Below are positions 53,423 to 63,309 of a stretch of 64,000 bases of DNA, piece after piece (the first letter of the stretch is position 1; each line of letters opens with the position of its first letter). The notes beneath the pieces were generated by a model. The model did not search any database. It saw only the letters and a program-made list of their open reading frames with translations, and had not been told where the DNA came from. The stretch comes from Cytophagaceae bacterium (GTDB taxonomy: Bacteria > Bacteroidota > Bacteroidia > Cytophagales > Spirosomataceae): contig JAIXWQ010000009.1 of the NCBI GenBank assembly GCA_027491195.1, positions 512,708 to 576,707 on the forward strand, in the 5' to 3' direction. The translations under genes were made by a program, and so were the position numbers.

Positions 53423-55918
53423 ATGAATAATCCAAATGACCTTTTTAAGCATTTACAGCTTTCGGAGATGTCTGATTTTGAAAATATAGAATTGATTCCT
53501 ATCGGATCTGAGGGGATGGATAATGATGACAAAATGAGTGTTTTGTCAGACCAATTGCCTATCCTTCCGATTCGTAATATTGTCCTGTTTCCAGGGATGG
53601 TTATTCCGATTACGGTTTCTCGCCAAAAATCTGTTCGCCTCGTGAAGAAGGCGTACAAAGGCGATCGCACGATTGGGGTTTTAGTACAAGCAAACAATTC
53701 CAAAGAAGAACCGACACCAGATGATTTGTACAAGATCGGAACGGTAGCGCACATCGTCAAGATGTTCGTTTTGCCAGGTGGGAACACAACGATTATCGTT
53801 CAGGGTCGCAAACGTTTTGAGGTAAGTGAATACATCAAGACGGAGCCTAATTTGTTAGCTCGCGTTACCTACATCGAAGATACCTTCCCGAAAAAATTAA
53901 ATAAGGAGAATAAGGCACTCGTTTCGACGTTGAAAGAGTGCGCGTTGAAAATATTAAATCTGAATCCAGAGATTCCCCGCGAGGCACAAATTGCCTTAGA
54001 CAACATCGAATCTTCAGCCTTCTTAGTCCATTTCCTTTCCTCGAATATCAATGCGGAATTGAAAGAAAAGCAGGCTTTGTTAGAGACTTTGGATGGAATC
54101 GAACAAGCGACTCACTTGCTGGAGCACATGTTGAAGGACATTCAGCATTTGGAGTTGAAGCGTGAAATTCAGAGTAAAGCATCAAGCGATATCGACCAGC
54201 AGCAGCGTGATTATTATATCCGCCAGCAGATCAAGGTCTTGCAAGAGGAGCTAGGTGTGGAGAGTCCAGAACAAGAATTGGATGGTTTACGCGCAAAAGG
54301 AGCGAAGAAGAAGTGGTCGAAAGAGGTAAACGATTTCTTCCAAAAAGAACTCTCTAAACTTCAGCGCACGAACTCCATGTCAGGTGAATACCCGATGTTG
54401 ATGAATTACGTCGAGTTGTTAGCTGATTTACCTTGGGGAGAATTCACCAAAGACAATTTTGATTTAGTGAAGGCGAAGAAGGTGTTGGATGCGGATCATT
54501 TTGGTTTAGAAAAAGTAAAAGAACGCATCATCGAATACCTAGCGGTATTGAAGATGAAGGGTGATATGAAGGCCCCTATTTTATGCCTTTATGGCCCTCC
54601 AGGTGTAGGCAAGACGTCTTTAGGTCGTTCGATTGCGAAAGCCCTAGGTCGTAAATACGTCCGTATGGCTTTAGGTGGTCTTCGTGATGAGGCTGAAATC
54701 AGAGGTCACCGCAAAACCTATGTGGGTGCGATGCCAGGCAAGGTGATTCAAAGCATTAAAAAAGCGGGATCATCTAATCCGGTGTTCATCTTAGATGAAA
54801 TTGATAAGGTAGGTTCAGACCACCGCGGCGATCCTTCATCTGCCTTGTTAGAGGTATTAGACCCGGAACAAAACAGCAGCTTCATGGATAACTACCTGGA
54901 GTGCGACTACGATTTATCACGTGTGATGTTCATCGCTACTGCGAATAATTTAGATACGATTCATCCTGCTTTACGCGACCGGATGGAGATCATTGAGGTA
55001 AGTGGCTATACGATGGAGGAGAAAGTCCAAATCGCGAAAAAGCACCTATTACCTAAGCAAAAGAAAGAGCACGGCCTCGAAAAAGCCGAGTTCTCGATGA
55101 ACGATGCAGCCATTGCCAAAGTGATCGAAGGCTATACCCGTGAATCTGGTGTACGTAAACTCGAGCAAGAGATTGGTCGCGTAGTGCGTAAAATCACGAA
55201 GTCCATCGCGATGGACCAGGATTATCCGCACAAAATTTCGGCGACGGATGTCGTGAAATTATTAGGCCAAGAACACTTCGATAAGGATACCTACGAAAAT
55301 AATGAATACGCTGGAGTCGTAACGGGATTAGCCTGGACACCGGTAGGAGGAGATATCTTATTCATCGAAACGTTATTGAACCGAGGAAAAGGTGTTTTAA
55401 CACTTTCTGGTCAACTAGGGGATGTAATGAAAGAGTCGGCGATGGCGGCCTTGAGTTTCTTGAAGGCACATTCAGAAGAATACGGCATTGATTACCGCAT
55501 TTTCGACCAATACAATTTACACATCCACGTTCCAGCAGGGGCGGTGCCTAAAGATGGTCCATCTGCCGGCATTACGATGCTAACGGCGATTGCTTCCGCA
55601 TTAACTCAGCGCAAGGTAAAATCGAAGTTAGCGATGACCGGTGAGATTACGCTACGAGGAAAGGTATTGCCTGTTGGCGGTATCAAGGAGAAGATTTTAG
55701 CTGCTAAAAGAGCTGGAATTAAGGAGATTATTATGTGTTCGAAGAACCGCAAAGATGTGGAGGAAATCGAGGCGCATTATATCTCAGACTTGAGCTTCCA
55801 CTATGTGGACGACGCAAAAGAGGTATTGGCTTTAGCTCTATTGAAAGAGCAGGTGAAGAGCCCTGTGAAATTTGTTTTTCAGGCAGAGCCGATAGCGAGT
55901 TCGTCTGCGGCGTTATAG
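53423..55918 (+). CDS. lon: ATP-dependent protease La (Lon)
   Basis: An 831-residue AAA+ serine protease that degrades damaged and regulatory proteins. The N-terminal substrate-binding domain is at about 40-250, Walker [14 protein letters not shown] near residue 391, Walker B FILDEIDK near residue 455. The protease domain shows [10 protein letters not shown] with the catalytic serine near 714 and GGIKEKI with the lysine near 756. Length is usual. Its 3' end overlaps the convergent recQ by 40 bases. Confidence 0.96.
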   Translation: MNNPNDLFKHLQLSEMSDFENIELIPIGSEGMDNDDKMSVLSDQLPILPIRNIVLFPGMVIPITVSRQKSVRLVKKAYKGDRTIGVLVQANNSKEEPTPDDLYKIGTVAHIVKMFVLPGGNTTIIVQGRKRFEVSEYIKTEPNLLARVTYIEDTFPKKLNKENKALVSTLKECALKILNLNPEIPREAQIALDNIESSAFLVHFLSSNINAELKEKQALLETLDGIEQATHLLEHMLKDIQHLELKREIQSKASSDIDQQQRDYYIRQQIKVLQEELGVESPEQELDGLRAKGAKKKWSKEVNDFFQKELSKLQRTNSMSGEYPMLMNYVELLADLPWGEFTKDNFDLVKAKKVLDADHFGLEKVKERIIEYLAVLKMKGDMKAPILCLYGPPGVGKTSLGRSIAKALGRKYVRMALGGLRDEAEIRGHRKTYVGAMPGKVIQSIKKAGSSNPVFILDEIDKVGSDHRGDPSSALLEVLDPEQNSSFMDNYLECDYDLSRVMFIATANNLDTIHPALRDRMEIIEVSGYTMEEKVQIAKKHLLPKQKKEHGLEKAEFSMNDAAIAKVIEGYTRESGVRKLEQEIGRVVRKITKSIAMDQDYPHKISATDVVKLLGQEHFDKDTYENNEYAGVVTGLAWTPVGGDILFIETLLNRGKGVLTLSGQLGDVMKESAMAALSFLKAHSEEYGIDYRIFDQYNLHIHVPAGAVPKDGPSAGITMLTAIASALTQRKVKSKLAMTGEITLRGKVLPVGGIKEKILAAKRAGIKEIIMCSKNRKDVEEIEAHYISDLSFHYVDDAKEVLALALLKEQVKSPVKFVFQAEPIASSSAAL

Positions 55919-57801
55919 TGAATTTCGCCCATCTCCAAGCTGAATTGGATGATGCGAAGTGCCTCAGCAGATGCCAAAGGGCGGAGGCATTCAACTAGAT
56001 CTTGAACGGATAATGGTCCGTTCTTCAGATAAGTCAGAATCAATTTGCGTTCTGCTTCGAGGCCTTCGGGGATATTTTTCCCGGAGGCTTCTTTTTTGCG
56101 CTGCAAGCAATGATCGCAAATTCCACAGCTTTGCTCTAACGACTCCCCGAAATACGACGTAATCAATAAGGTCCTGCAAGCCTCCGGATGCTTCACATAG
56201 TGAACCATCGCATCAATCTTCTTCTTCGTCCGTTCCTTCTTCTTCAAATATTCCGACCAAAGAATCGGTATATTTTCAATGTTCGCTCGGGGTGTTAAGA
56301 AAATGAGTTTGGGCAATCCATTTTGTTTATCGTATTCGATCAATTCAAATTTCTCCAGTAAAGCCAGATTTCGTTCTACCTCTGCCGGTGGAATTTTGAT
56401 TTGATGTGCGAAGTCAGCCTCTGAGATGGAAACAAATTGCGTGTACAGATTCCCTCCATAGATTCTAAGTAATGCTTTTAGAAAGGATTCGAATTTCTCG
56501 TTTCGGATTTGGAAATCGTATAATTCGGTGGAGCTGACGATAAATCGGATTTTGGAGGGATTTTGGAAAGCCTCGTTCAACAGAATCAAACCCTCATTTT
56601 CGAGCATTTTTAGCGCGAAATAAGTTTGGGAGCTAGGTAAATTGAATCTTTGGCATAAATCCATCCAGTCAAAATCATAGCTCTGCAATTCCCCGCTACC
56701 TTCCGCTACCTGCAAATAATTAGATACCGCCTGATAGGTACGCTTAATAATCTCAGCGGTCGGGAAGGATTTTTCCCATTGCGCAGTTAAATCTAAAATG
56801 TCTTTCTCTTCGTACAGAATGGCAGCGTAGGCCTTCTTTTCATCGCGACCCGCACGCCCCGCTTCTTGGTAATAGGCCTCAATCGTATCCGGTAAATCCA
56901 GGTGAACGACCAATCGAACATTTGGTTTATCGATACCCATCCCAAAAGCATTCGTCGCCACGATGCAATCAACTTTGCCTTCAATCCAATCTTTTTGCCT
57001 CGAACTTCTCACCTCTGACGGCAAGCCTGCATGGTAAAATGTGCTAGACAATCCGGCTTTAGCTAATACATCTGAAATCTCCTGTGTCCTCCGGCGATTT
57101 CGTACGTAGACAATGGAAGAGCCGGGAACGCGTTGCAACATCGAGCACAACTTCTTTTCCTTGTCTGCCTCGTATAAGACGGAGTAGGAGAGGTTCGCTC
57201 GGCTGAAGCTTTTTTGGAAGACATTCGGTTTTTTAAAATGCAGCTTCTCTTGAATATCATGCTGAACTTCCTCGTTCGCGGAGGCCGTTAAAGCGATGCA
57301 AGGCACCGAGGGAATCAATGCGCGAAAGGTAGCAATCTCTAAATAAGGCGGCCGAAAATCGTATCCCCATTGGGAGATACAGTGCGCCTCGTCGATGACC
57401 AAAAGGCTGATATTCATTTGCTTCGCGCGCTCGATGAACAGATCTGTTTTCAAACGTTCCGGCGAAACATAGAGAAATTTCGTGTTGCCATAAATGCAAT
57501 TATCGAGTAAAATGTCGATTTGGCGCTGGCGGAGGCCAGAGAAAATGGCCGTGGCAGGAATTCCTCGACGATTTAGCTGATCGACTTGGTCCTGCATTAA
57601 GGCAATCAAAGGCGTAATGACGATACAAATTCCAGGCATCGCTAATGCCGGGACCTGGAAGCACACCGACTTTCCTCCACCGGTAGGCAATAAGGCTAGC
57701 GTGTCCTGGCCTTCGAGTACCGAGTGAATGATCTCCTCCTGCAAGGGTCTAAAGGAGGTGTGTCCCCAGTATTTTTGCAATATGTCATTGATCTCTGCCA
57801 T
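55879..57801 (-). CDS. recQ: RecQ-family ATP-dependent DNA helicase
   Basis: A 640-residue helicase. Walker A LPTGGGKS lies at residues 38-45, DEAH in LVIDEAHCISQWG near residue 135, motif VI in QEAGRAGRD, and the zinc-binding region with SCGICDHC near residue 580. No HRDC domain is evident at the C-terminus; the last 40 residues form a small winged-helix-like unit. A box TAGATTTG (minus strand 57817-57810) lies only 8 bases before the ATG. Overlaps lon by 40 bases. Confidence 0.93.
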   Translation of the reverse strand: MAEINDILQKYWGHTSFRPLQEEIIHSVLEGQDTLALLPTGGGKSVCFQVPALAMPGICIVITPLIALMQDQVDQLNRRGIPATAIFSGLRQRQIDILLDNCIYGNTKFLYVSPERLKTDLFIERAKQMNISLLVIDEAHCISQWGYDFRPPYLEIATFRALIPSVPCIALTASANEEVQHDIQEKLHFKKPNVFQKSFSRANLSYSVLYEADKEKKLCSMLQRVPGSSIVYVRNRRRTQEISDVLAKAGLSSTFYHAGLPSEVRSSRQKDWIEGKVDCIVATNAFGMGIDKPNVRLVVHLDLPDTIEAYYQEAGRAGRDEKKAYAAILYEEKDILDLTAQWEKSFPTAEIIKRTYQAVSNYLQVAEGSGELQSYDFDWMDLCQRFNLPSSQTYFALKMLENEGLILLNEAFQNPSKIRFIVSSTELYDFQIRNEKFESFLKALLRIYGGNLYTQFVSISEADFAHQIKIPPAEVERNLALLEKFELIEYDKQNGLPKLIFLTPRANIENIPILWSEYLKKKERTKKKIDAMVHYVKHPEACRTLLITSYFGESLEQSCGICDHCLQRKKEASGKNIPEGLEAERKLILTYLKNGPLSVQDLVECLRPLASAEALRIIQFSLEMGEIHYNAADELAIGSA

Positions 57802-57809
57802 TGTCTAAA

Positions 57810-57817
57810 CAAATCTA
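57810..57817 (-). promoter_or_regulatory. recQ promoter -7 box TAGATTTG close to the ATG
   Basis: Minus-strand TAnnTTTG match ending 8 bases before the recQ start codon; another short-leader case. Confidence 0.5.
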
Positions 57818-57900
57818 CCAAAAAAGAATGAACTCCTCGAGCAGATTTTTAGGAATTCCTGCGAAGAAATTCTTATTTTTAGACACAAAAGAAAGCGTGT

Positions 57901-59364
57901 ATGTTATCAGAGAAGGATTTAGCCCAATTATCGAAACGCGGAATTACGACCGCAGAAATTAATCAACAAGTTGATTTTTTTAAGTCAGGTTTCCCTTGGA
58001 TGAATTTGGAAAAATCAGCCTCCATCGGAAACGGGATTTTTCAATTTTCGGACGAGCAACGTCAGGAATTTATCGATCGTTTTGATCAGCAAAAATCAGC
58101 TCTTTCGATTTTGAAGATGGTGCCAGCATCGGGTGCCGCCACCCGTATGTTTAAATCTTTGTTCGAGTTTTTATCGTCCGGTCAGGAAAACAAGGAGTGC
58201 ACCAAGTTCTTTGATGAACTGGATCACTTCGCATTTTACCCTGAATTGAAGACCTTGATCGGTGATAAGGACGAATCGGCTGATATTTTGAAAAAATTAC
58301 TTGGGTCAGATGGCATGGATTATGGCCAAAAACCCAAAGGCCTTCTCGCCTTCCATTCCTATCCGGAAGGAGCGCGAACTCCTTTAGAGGAACACATCGT
58401 GGAGGCTGCGGCCTATGCTTCGAATGGTAAAAAAGCCCGTTTGCACTTTACGGTTTCGCCAGAACACCGCAGAGGCTTCGAAGCATTAGTTGCCCAGCTT
58501 GCCCCTAATTGGTCCGAAAAAACAGGCATCGATTTTGAAATCACCTTCTCGGAGCAGAAGCCTGCCACAGACACAATTGCCGTAAATCCTGATAATACCC
58601 TATTCCGCGAAGCGGATGGCTCGCTACTTTTTAGACCCGCTGGCCACGGTGCCCTTTTAGAGAACTTAAATGATTTGAAAGCGGATGTTATTTTCATTAA
58701 AAATATCGATAATGTCGTTCCGGATGCATTGAAGCAACCGACCATAGAATACAAGAAAGCGCTGGGGGGATTATTGCTTTGGATTTTGGAAGGCATCGAA
58801 CACCTCGATAAGCAACTGCAAGAAAATCCATCGGAGGCAACGATAAAGGAAGCGCTGCAAGAGATGGCTACCTATTTAGGTTTTGTGCCTTCGGCGGAAT
58901 TCGCGGGCTCGTCACAAGAAGAAAAAATCACAAAAATCCGCGAAGTCTTAGCTCGTCCTACCCGCGTGTGTGGGGTGGTGAAAAATACGGGTGAGCCCGG
59001 AGGAGGCCCCTTCTGGTGCCAGGATGCGAAAGGAAATTTCACTTTGCAATTAGTCGAGTCGGCGCAGATTGATATGAAGGATGAAGCCCAAAAAGCCAAA
59101 TTCCACCAAGCCTCCCACTTCAATCCAGTGGATTTAGTGTGTGCGACTCGCGGTTTAAACCTATTGAACTACCGCGATATGAATACCGGTTTTATTACCG
59201 ATAAAACGAAGGATGGCAAAGAATTAAAGGCGATGGAATTACCGGGTCTTTGGAATGGGGCGATGTCCGATTGGAATACCTTATTTGTGGAAGTTCCTTT
59301 GGAAACATTCAACCCAGTGAAAACGGTGACCGATTTAGTGCGACCTGCTCATCAAAATGGCTAG
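57901..59364 (+). CDS. DUF4301 family protein
   Basis: A 487-residue soluble protein of the Bacteroidota DUF4301 family. Recognisable segments are VPASGAATRMFK near residue 78, KPKGLLAFHSYPEGARTPLE near 145 and RVCGVVKNTGEPGGGPFW near 360. The family has a nucleotidyltransferase-like feel but no confirmed activity. No membrane or signal segment. The gene stands alone, ahead of the uxuA leader. Confidence 0.85.
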   Translation: MLSEKDLAQLSKRGITTAEINQQVDFFKSGFPWMNLEKSASIGNGIFQFSDEQRQEFIDRFDQQKSALSILKMVPASGAATRMFKSLFEFLSSGQENKECTKFFDELDHFAFYPELKTLIGDKDESADILKKLLGSDGMDYGQKPKGLLAFHSYPEGARTPLEEHIVEAAAYASNGKKARLHFTVSPEHRRGFEALVAQLAPNWSEKTGIDFEITFSEQKPATDTIAVNPDNTLFREADGSLLFRPAGHGALLENLNDLKADVIFIKNIDNVVPDALKQPTIEYKKALGGLLLWILEGIEHLDKQLQENPSEATIKEALQEMATYLGFVPSAEFAGSSQEEKITKIREVLARPTRVCGVVKNTGEPGGGPFWCQDAKGNFTLQLVESAQIDMKDEAQKAKFHQASHFNPVDLVCATRGLNLLNYRDMNTGFITDKTKDGKELKAMELPGLWNGAMSDWNTLFVEVPLETFNPVKTVTDLVRPAHQNG

Positions 59365-59372
59365 GATATTTT

Positions 59373-59401
59373 TTTGTTTGAAGAAAAACTCCCTATTTTT
59401 G
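59373..59401 (+). promoter_or_regulatory. promoter of the uxuA leader (TTTG-N17-TATTTTTG)
   Basis: -33 TTTG at 59373-59376 and -7 TATTTTTG at 59394-59401. Transcription would start near 59405, ahead of the short ORF and terminator described below. Confidence 0.6.
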
Positions 59402-59438
59402 TCGCCCCTAAGAAAGAGATTTTAAAGGAAGTATATAA

Positions 59439-59495
59439 ATGCTTGATTACAAAAACCTTGCCCGGTTTCCAGGCAAGGTTTTTTATTTAATCTAG
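59439..59495 (+). CDS. possible 18-codon leader peptide upstream of uxuA
   Basis: ATG at 59439, TAG at 59493-59495; product MLDYKNLARFPGKVFYLI. An A/G-rich stretch (AAAGGAAG) lies 8 bases upstream as a possible ribosome site. Codons 6-15 run through the hairpin at 59452-59482. This layout suits transcription attenuation, but the peptide has no obvious run of one amino acid, and the frame may be chance. Confidence 0.3.
   Translation: MLDYKNLARFPGKVFYLI
59451..59484 (+). terminator. terminator or attenuator ahead of uxuA
   Basis: Eleven-bp perfect stem AAAACCTTGCC (59452-59462) / GGCAAGGTTTT (59472-59482), 9-base loop, then T's to 59484. No other promoter is visible before uxuA, so it may act as an attenuator rather than only ending an upstream transcript. 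Confidence 0.75.
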
Positions 59496-59549
59496 CACTA
59501 GGTAAAATTGCCAGACAAAAGCCTTTATAAGGGTAGTAAACAAAAAGAT

Positions 59550-60740
59550 ATGGCCTTAGAACAAACATGGAGGTGGTTTGGTCCAAACGACCCCGTTCAA
59601 TTATCCGACGTCCGTCAAGCGGGCGCCACGGGCATTGTAAGTGCATTGCACCAAATTCCGAATGGACAGGTGTGGGAATTGAAAGATATTCTGGAACGCA
59701 AAGCGATCATTGAAGCGGCTGGTTTGACCTGGTCCGTGATCGAAAGTATTCCGGTGCACGAGGATATCAAAACCCGTTCTGGCAACTACAAGCAATACAT
59801 TGAGAACTATAAAACTTCGCTTCGAAATGTAGGGGAGGCAGGCCTTGATTTAGTTTGTTATAATTTCATGCCTATTTTAGACTGGACTCGGACGGATTTA
59901 GATTTCCGTTTTCCAGATGGAAGTACTGGCCTTCGATTCGATGCTGCAGAATTCTGTGCCTTTGAATTGTTCTTATTAAAGCGCCCAGGCGCAGAGCAGC
60001 ATTATACAGCAGAGCAAATCGCTAGAGCGGAGAAATGGCTAGCATCCGCTACACAAGCGCAACAAGATAAATTAATTCGGAATATCATCGCTGGCCTTCC
60101 GGGTTCTGAAGAAAGCTTTACCTTGAAGTCTTTCCAAGAGGCTTTGGACACCTATGCGAACGTAGGGGAGAAGGAATTGCGGGAAAACTTATATGATTTC
60201 ATTCGCGAAATCACGCCAGCGGCTGAGGAGGCCGGGGTTAATTTATCGATTCACCCAGACGATCCTCCGTATCCGATTTTGGGCTTACCCCGTGTGGTGA
60301 GTACAGAAAGTGATGCGCTACAATTATTGAATGCGTACGAAAGCAATGTGAACGGCTTGTGCTTCTGCACCGGTAGTTATGGCGTTCGCGAAGACAATGA
60401 TTTAGTGGGGATGGTTGAGCGTCTTGGACATCGCATTAATTTCATTCACCTACGCGCTACGCGTCGTGATCAATATGGAAACTTCCACGAAGCGGATCAC
60501 TTAAATGGTGATGTGGATATGTTTGGGGTGATGAAGGGATTAGTAAATGAGCAGGATAAGCGTATCGCATCTGGTCGCAAAGATTTCCGCCTGCCCTTCC
60601 GACCAGACCACGGTCACCGCATGTTAGATGATTTGCAAGAAGGGAAGAAGACGAACCCAGGTTACACGGCGATAGGTCGATTACGCGGGTTAGCCGAATT
60701 ACGCGGTTTGGAAATGGGTATACGGGGCTTTTTGAAATAA
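59550..60740 (+). CDS. uxuA: mannonate dehydratase
   Basis: A 396-residue TIM-barrel enzyme that dehydrates D-mannonate to 2-keto-3-deoxygluconate in hexuronate breakdown. It starts [14 protein letters not shown] (family start) and shows [29 protein letters not shown] with metal ligands, and [12 protein letters not shown] near the end. The frame could start at a TTG at 59508 but the ATG at 59550 matches known UxuA. No other glucuronate or galacturonate genes are beside it. Confidence 0.94.
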   Translation: MALEQTWRWFGPNDPVQLSDVRQAGATGIVSALHQIPNGQVWELKDILERKAIIEAAGLTWSVIESIPVHEDIKTRSGNYKQYIENYKTSLRNVGEAGLDLVCYNFMPILDWTRTDLDFRFPDGSTGLRFDAAEFCAFELFLLKRPGAEQHYTAEQIARAEKWLASATQAQQDKLIRNIIAGLPGSEESFTLKSFQEALDTYANVGEKELRENLYDFIREITPAAEEAGVNLSIHPDDPPYPILGLPRVVSTESDALQLLNAYESNVNGLCFCTGSYGVREDNDLVGMVERLGHRINFIHLRATRRDQYGNFHEADHLNGDVDMFGVMKGLVNEQDKRIASGRKDFRLPFRPDHGHRMLDDLQEGKKTNPGYTAIGRLRGLAELRGLEMGIRGFLK

Positions 60741-60754
60741 TTTTAATTTCCCCT

Positions 60755-60784
60755 TTTGATTTCTATATCTTATTGCTAACTTTG
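60755..60784 (+). promoter_or_regulatory. rpsL promoter (TTTG-N18-TAACTTTG)
   Basis: Plus-strand -33 TTTG (60755-60758), 18-base spacer and -7 TAACTTTG (60777-60784). Complete Bacteroidota-type promoter with a leader of about 90 bases before rpsL. Confidence 0.8.
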
Positions 60785-60879
60785 CACCCCCATTAGTGTG
60801 GGAGAACTCTATCTAATTGAGTCTGACGCGCTTGAAGGGATTAAAAGAATTTTAAAATTTAAACGGTAATTATTCCAAA

Positions 60880-61284
60880 ATGCCAACTATTCAGCAATTA
60901 GTGCGCAAGGGACGTGAGCAAATGACTTGGAAATCTAAGTCACCAGCTTTGGATTCTTGTCCACAAAGAAGAGGGGTTTGTACTCGTGTATACACGACTA
61001 CTCCTAAAAAACCAAACTCAGCGATGCGTAAAGTAGCTCGTGTTCGCTTAACAAACCAAAAAGAGGTGAATGCCTACATTCCAGGTGAAGGTCACAACTT
61101 ACAAGAGCACTCGATCGTATTGATCCGTGGTGGTCGTGTAAAAGACTTACCAGGTGTACGTTATCACATCATTCGTGGAGCTTTAGATACAGCCGGTGTT
61201 TCTGGTCGTTTACAGTCTCGTTCGAAGTATGGTGCTAAACGTCCTAAACCAGGTCAAGCAGCTCCAACAGGTAAAAAGAAATAA
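60880..61284 (+). CDS. rpsL: 30S ribosomal protein S12
   Basis: A 134-residue protein of the decoding centre with [17 protein letters not shown] at the start, the universal [16 protein letters not shown] and [13 protein letters not shown] motifs. Lys in the KPNSA loop is the usual site of streptomycin resistance changes; the wild-type K is present. rpsG follows; fusA, which normally comes next in the str operon, is not present. Confidence 0.97.
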   Translation: MPTIQQLVRKGREQMTWKSKSPALDSCPQRRGVCTRVYTTTPKKPNSAMRKVARVRLTNQKEVNAYIPGEGHNLQEHSIVLIRGGRVKDLPGVRYHIIRGALDTAGVSGRLQSRSKYGAKRPKPGQAAPTGKKK

Positions 61285-61354
61285 TTTATTAACAGAAAGA
61301 TCCAGTATGCTTCGTTAAAGCAGAAGGTTGGGTCGATTTTAAAGAACTAACAAC

Positions 61355-61822
61355 ATGAGAAAGGCGAAACCAAAAAAGCGCTACGTATTACCAGATCCTA
61401 AATTTAAGGATGTATTAGTAACTAAGTTTGTAAACAACTTAATGTACGATGGAAAGAAATCTACGGCATTTACCATCTTTTATGATGCGTTAGATAAAGT
61501 AGAGGAGCGTACAAAAGAAAACGGTTTAGAAACTTGGAAAAAAGCATTAAACAATGTGATGCCATCCGTGGAGGTTAAGAGCCGTCGCGTAGGTGGAGCA
61601 AACTTCCAAGTACCAACAGAAGTACGAGCTGAACGTAAAGTTTCATTGGGAATGAAGTGGTTAATCGGTTACGCGCGTAAGCGTGGTGACAAAACAATGA
61701 TGGATCGCTTAGCGAATGAAATCATTGCAGCATCGAAAGGTGAGGGAGCAGCAGTGAAGAAGAAAGATGACACACACAGAATGGCAGAAGCGAACAAAGC
61801 GTTCTCTCACTTCCGTTTCTAA
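61355..61822 (+). CDS. rpsG: 30S ribosomal protein S7
   Basis: A 155-residue 16S rRNA-binding protein with [20 protein letters not shown] near the start and the conserved [16 protein letters not shown] region, followed by a C-terminal [19 protein letters not shown]. It is 70 bases after rpsL and ends the unit at a strong terminator. Confidence 0.97.
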   Translation: MRKAKPKKRYVLPDPKFKDVLVTKFVNNLMYDGKKSTAFTIFYDALDKVEERTKENGLETWKKALNNVMPSVEVKSRRVGGANFQVPTEVRAERKVSLGMKWLIGYARKRGDKTMMDRLANEIIAASKGEGAAVKKKDDTHRMAEANKAFSHFRF

Positions 61823-61839
61823 TTCATTTGAATTACATG

Positions 61840-61872
61840 AAGAGGCTAATCGAAAGGTTAGCCTCTTTTTTT
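61840..61872 (+). terminator. terminator of rpsL-rpsG with GAAA loop
   Basis: Stem AAGAGGCTAATC (61840-61851) / GGTTAGCCTCTT (61856-61867), one wobble pair, closing a GAAA tetraloop, followed by a T-run to 61872. Shows that fusA is not part of the transcript. Confidence 0.9.
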
Positions 61873-61941
61873 GTGCCTGAATACTGGCGCAGTATTTAGT
61901 ACTTAATCGAGCGGGCTAATGGAGTATTCCTAAATTTTGTT

Positions 61942-61949
61942 TAGCTTTG
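61942..61949 (+). promoter_or_regulatory. Rrf2 gene promoter -7 box TAGCTTTG
   Basis: Plus-strand TAnnTTTG match 19 bases before the ATG at 61969. Confidence 0.5.
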
Positions 61950-61968
61950 ATTCACAATCAACAGAACT

Positions 61969-62376
61969 ATGATTTCGAAAAAAGCAAAATATGCTTTAAA
62001 GGCTTTAAAAGTATTGGCGCAATCCTATGAGAAAGGGCCCTTATTGATTTCGCACATCGCGGAATCGGAGAAAATACCGAAGAAATTCCTCGAAGCTATT
62101 TTATTAGAATTACGTAATCACGGAATTTTGCAGTCCCAAAAAGGAAAGGGCGGAGGCTATTACCTACGTATTCCTCCTGCAGAAGTGACTTTTGCCAAAA
62201 TCATCCGCATCGTGGATGGTCCCATTGCCCCAGCATTATGTGTTTCTTTGCACTTTTATGGCAAATGCGATGATTGTGCTGACGAGGAAACGTGTCAACT
62301 CAGAACGGTTTTAACAAAATGGCGAGACGCGAACTTGTCCGTTTTAGAAAATACGACTTTAGAGGAGCTTATGTAA
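61969..62376 (+). CDS. Rrf2-family transcriptional regulator with four cysteines
   Basis: A 135-residue winged-helix regulator (MISKKAKYALKALKVLA at the start, QKGKGGGYYLR wing). Four cysteines at positions 91, 100, 103 and 109 lie in the region where IscR/NsrR bind an iron-sulphur cluster, though the spacing is different from IscR. It may therefore sense redox, nitric oxide or cluster status; targets unknown. The stop lies inside the terminator hairpin at 62363-62382. Confidence 0.88.
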   Translation: MISKKAKYALKALKVLAQSYEKGPLLISHIAESEKIPKKFLEAILLELRNHGILQSQKGKGGGYYLRIPPAEVTFAKIIRIVDGPIAPALCVSLHFYGKCDDCADEETCQLRTVLTKWRDANLSVLENTTLEELM

Positions 62377-62388
62377 GCTCCTTTTTTT
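62363..62388 (+). terminator. terminator overlapping the Rrf2 stop codon
   Basis: Nine-bp stem AGGAGCTTA (62363-62371) / TAAGCTCCT (62374-62382) with a short loop, then T's to 62388. The stop codon TAA is part of the stem. Confidence 0.8.
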
Positions 62389-63112
62389 ATTCGTACAAGT
62401 GATCCAAGTTTTTCATCTTGAACTCATCGTTATCTAATTCTAAAAACTCCTCCCAGAACGGATTCTCCGGAACAGACGCCTTGCAGATAATCGGTGTCTT
62501 TTTGATCGGATGGATGAAATACAAGCGACGTGCGTGCAAATTAATGCTGGCATCTACGTTTGGTTTATCGTAGCCGTATTTGATATCCCCGCGAATGGGG
62601 CAATTCAACGACGCTAATTGCACGCGAATTTGATGTGGTCTACCTGTGATCGGTTCTACCTCTACTAAGTAGTGTAAGTTGATTTTTCCCAAAATCTTAT
62701 AATTCAACTCCGCCTTCAACGCTTTGTCTTCAGGGTAATCGTATGCCGTCGTTGTATTTTTGGCCTCGTTCTTTAAAAGCCAGTGAGTCAACTTGCCTTT
62801 TTCAGGATAAGGCTTTTTGCGCGTCACAGCCCAGTAGGTTTTCTGAATATCCCGCTTGCGGAACATCTCCATCATTCGCTCTAAAGCCTTAGAAGTACGG
62901 GCAAAAATCACTAATCCACTTACCGGACGATCTAAGCGGTGCACCGGGTGTAAGAAAACAGCGCCCGGTTTTTGGTATTTTTCCTTGATATACTCTTTCA
63001 GCACATCGGTTAAGGTAACATCTCCAGTACTATCCCCCTGTACGAGAATTCCTGCGCGTTTATTCACGATCAGGAGGTGATTGTCTTCGTATACGATATG
63101 GTAGTCTTTCAT
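62387..63112 (-). CDS. RluA-family pseudouridine synthase
   Basis: A 241-residue enzyme that isomerises uridine in rRNA or tRNA. The catalytic aspartate lies in VHRLDRPVSGLV near residue 60, followed by ITGRPHQIRVQLA. No S4 domain precedes the core. Target site (RluA, RluC, RluD or TruC-type) cannot be decided from sequence. Its promoter box (minus strand 63176-63169, TACCTTTG) lies about 57 bases upstream. Confidence 0.9.
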   Translation of the reverse strand: MKDYHIVYEDNHLLIVNKRAGILVQGDSTGDVTLTDVLKEYIKEKYQKPGAVFLHPVHRLDRPVSGLVIFARTSKALERMMEMFRKRDIQKTYWAVTRKKPYPEKGKLTHWLLKNEAKNTTTAYDYPEDKALKAELNYKILGKINLHYLVEVEPITGRPHQIRVQLASLNCPIRGDIKYGYDKPNVDASINLHARRLYFIHPIKKTPIICKASVPENPFWEEFLELDNDEFKMKNLDHLYE

Positions 63113-63168
63113 GTTTATTTAATTATCTGGCTTTCTTTAGGCCAAAATCTCTCCGCCTATTTCCTCCG

Positions 63169-63176
63169 CAAAGGTA
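63169..63176 (-). promoter_or_regulatory. RluA-family gene promoter -7 box TACCTTTG
   Basis: Exact minus-strand TAnnTTTG match about 57 bases before the ATG at 63112. Confidence 0.55.
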
Positions 63177-63277
63177 GGATTATTTCACGATATGCTAATT
63201 GTTTAAAAATATTTTAAAAATTCCTCCTTTGATTTTCAGTCATTTACGTGAAATGTTTAAAAAAGTTTTGGTCATGA

Positions 63278-63309
63278 TTTGTTAATAAAAAAATAATCCT
63301 ACATCTTTG
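63278..63309 (+). promoter_or_regulatory. rRNA operon promoter (TTTG-N20-CATCTTTG)
   Basis: -33 TTTG (63278-63281), a 20-base A/T-rich spacer and -7 CATCTTTG (63302-63309). Very A/T-rich sequence lies upstream (63180-63300), as expected for a strong stable-RNA promoter. Confidence 0.6.

Noticed and set aside
59394..59495. Leader ORF as a certain coding gene
   Set aside because: Only 18 codons, no peptide evidence and partly a hairpin; listed as possible at low confidence rather than certain.
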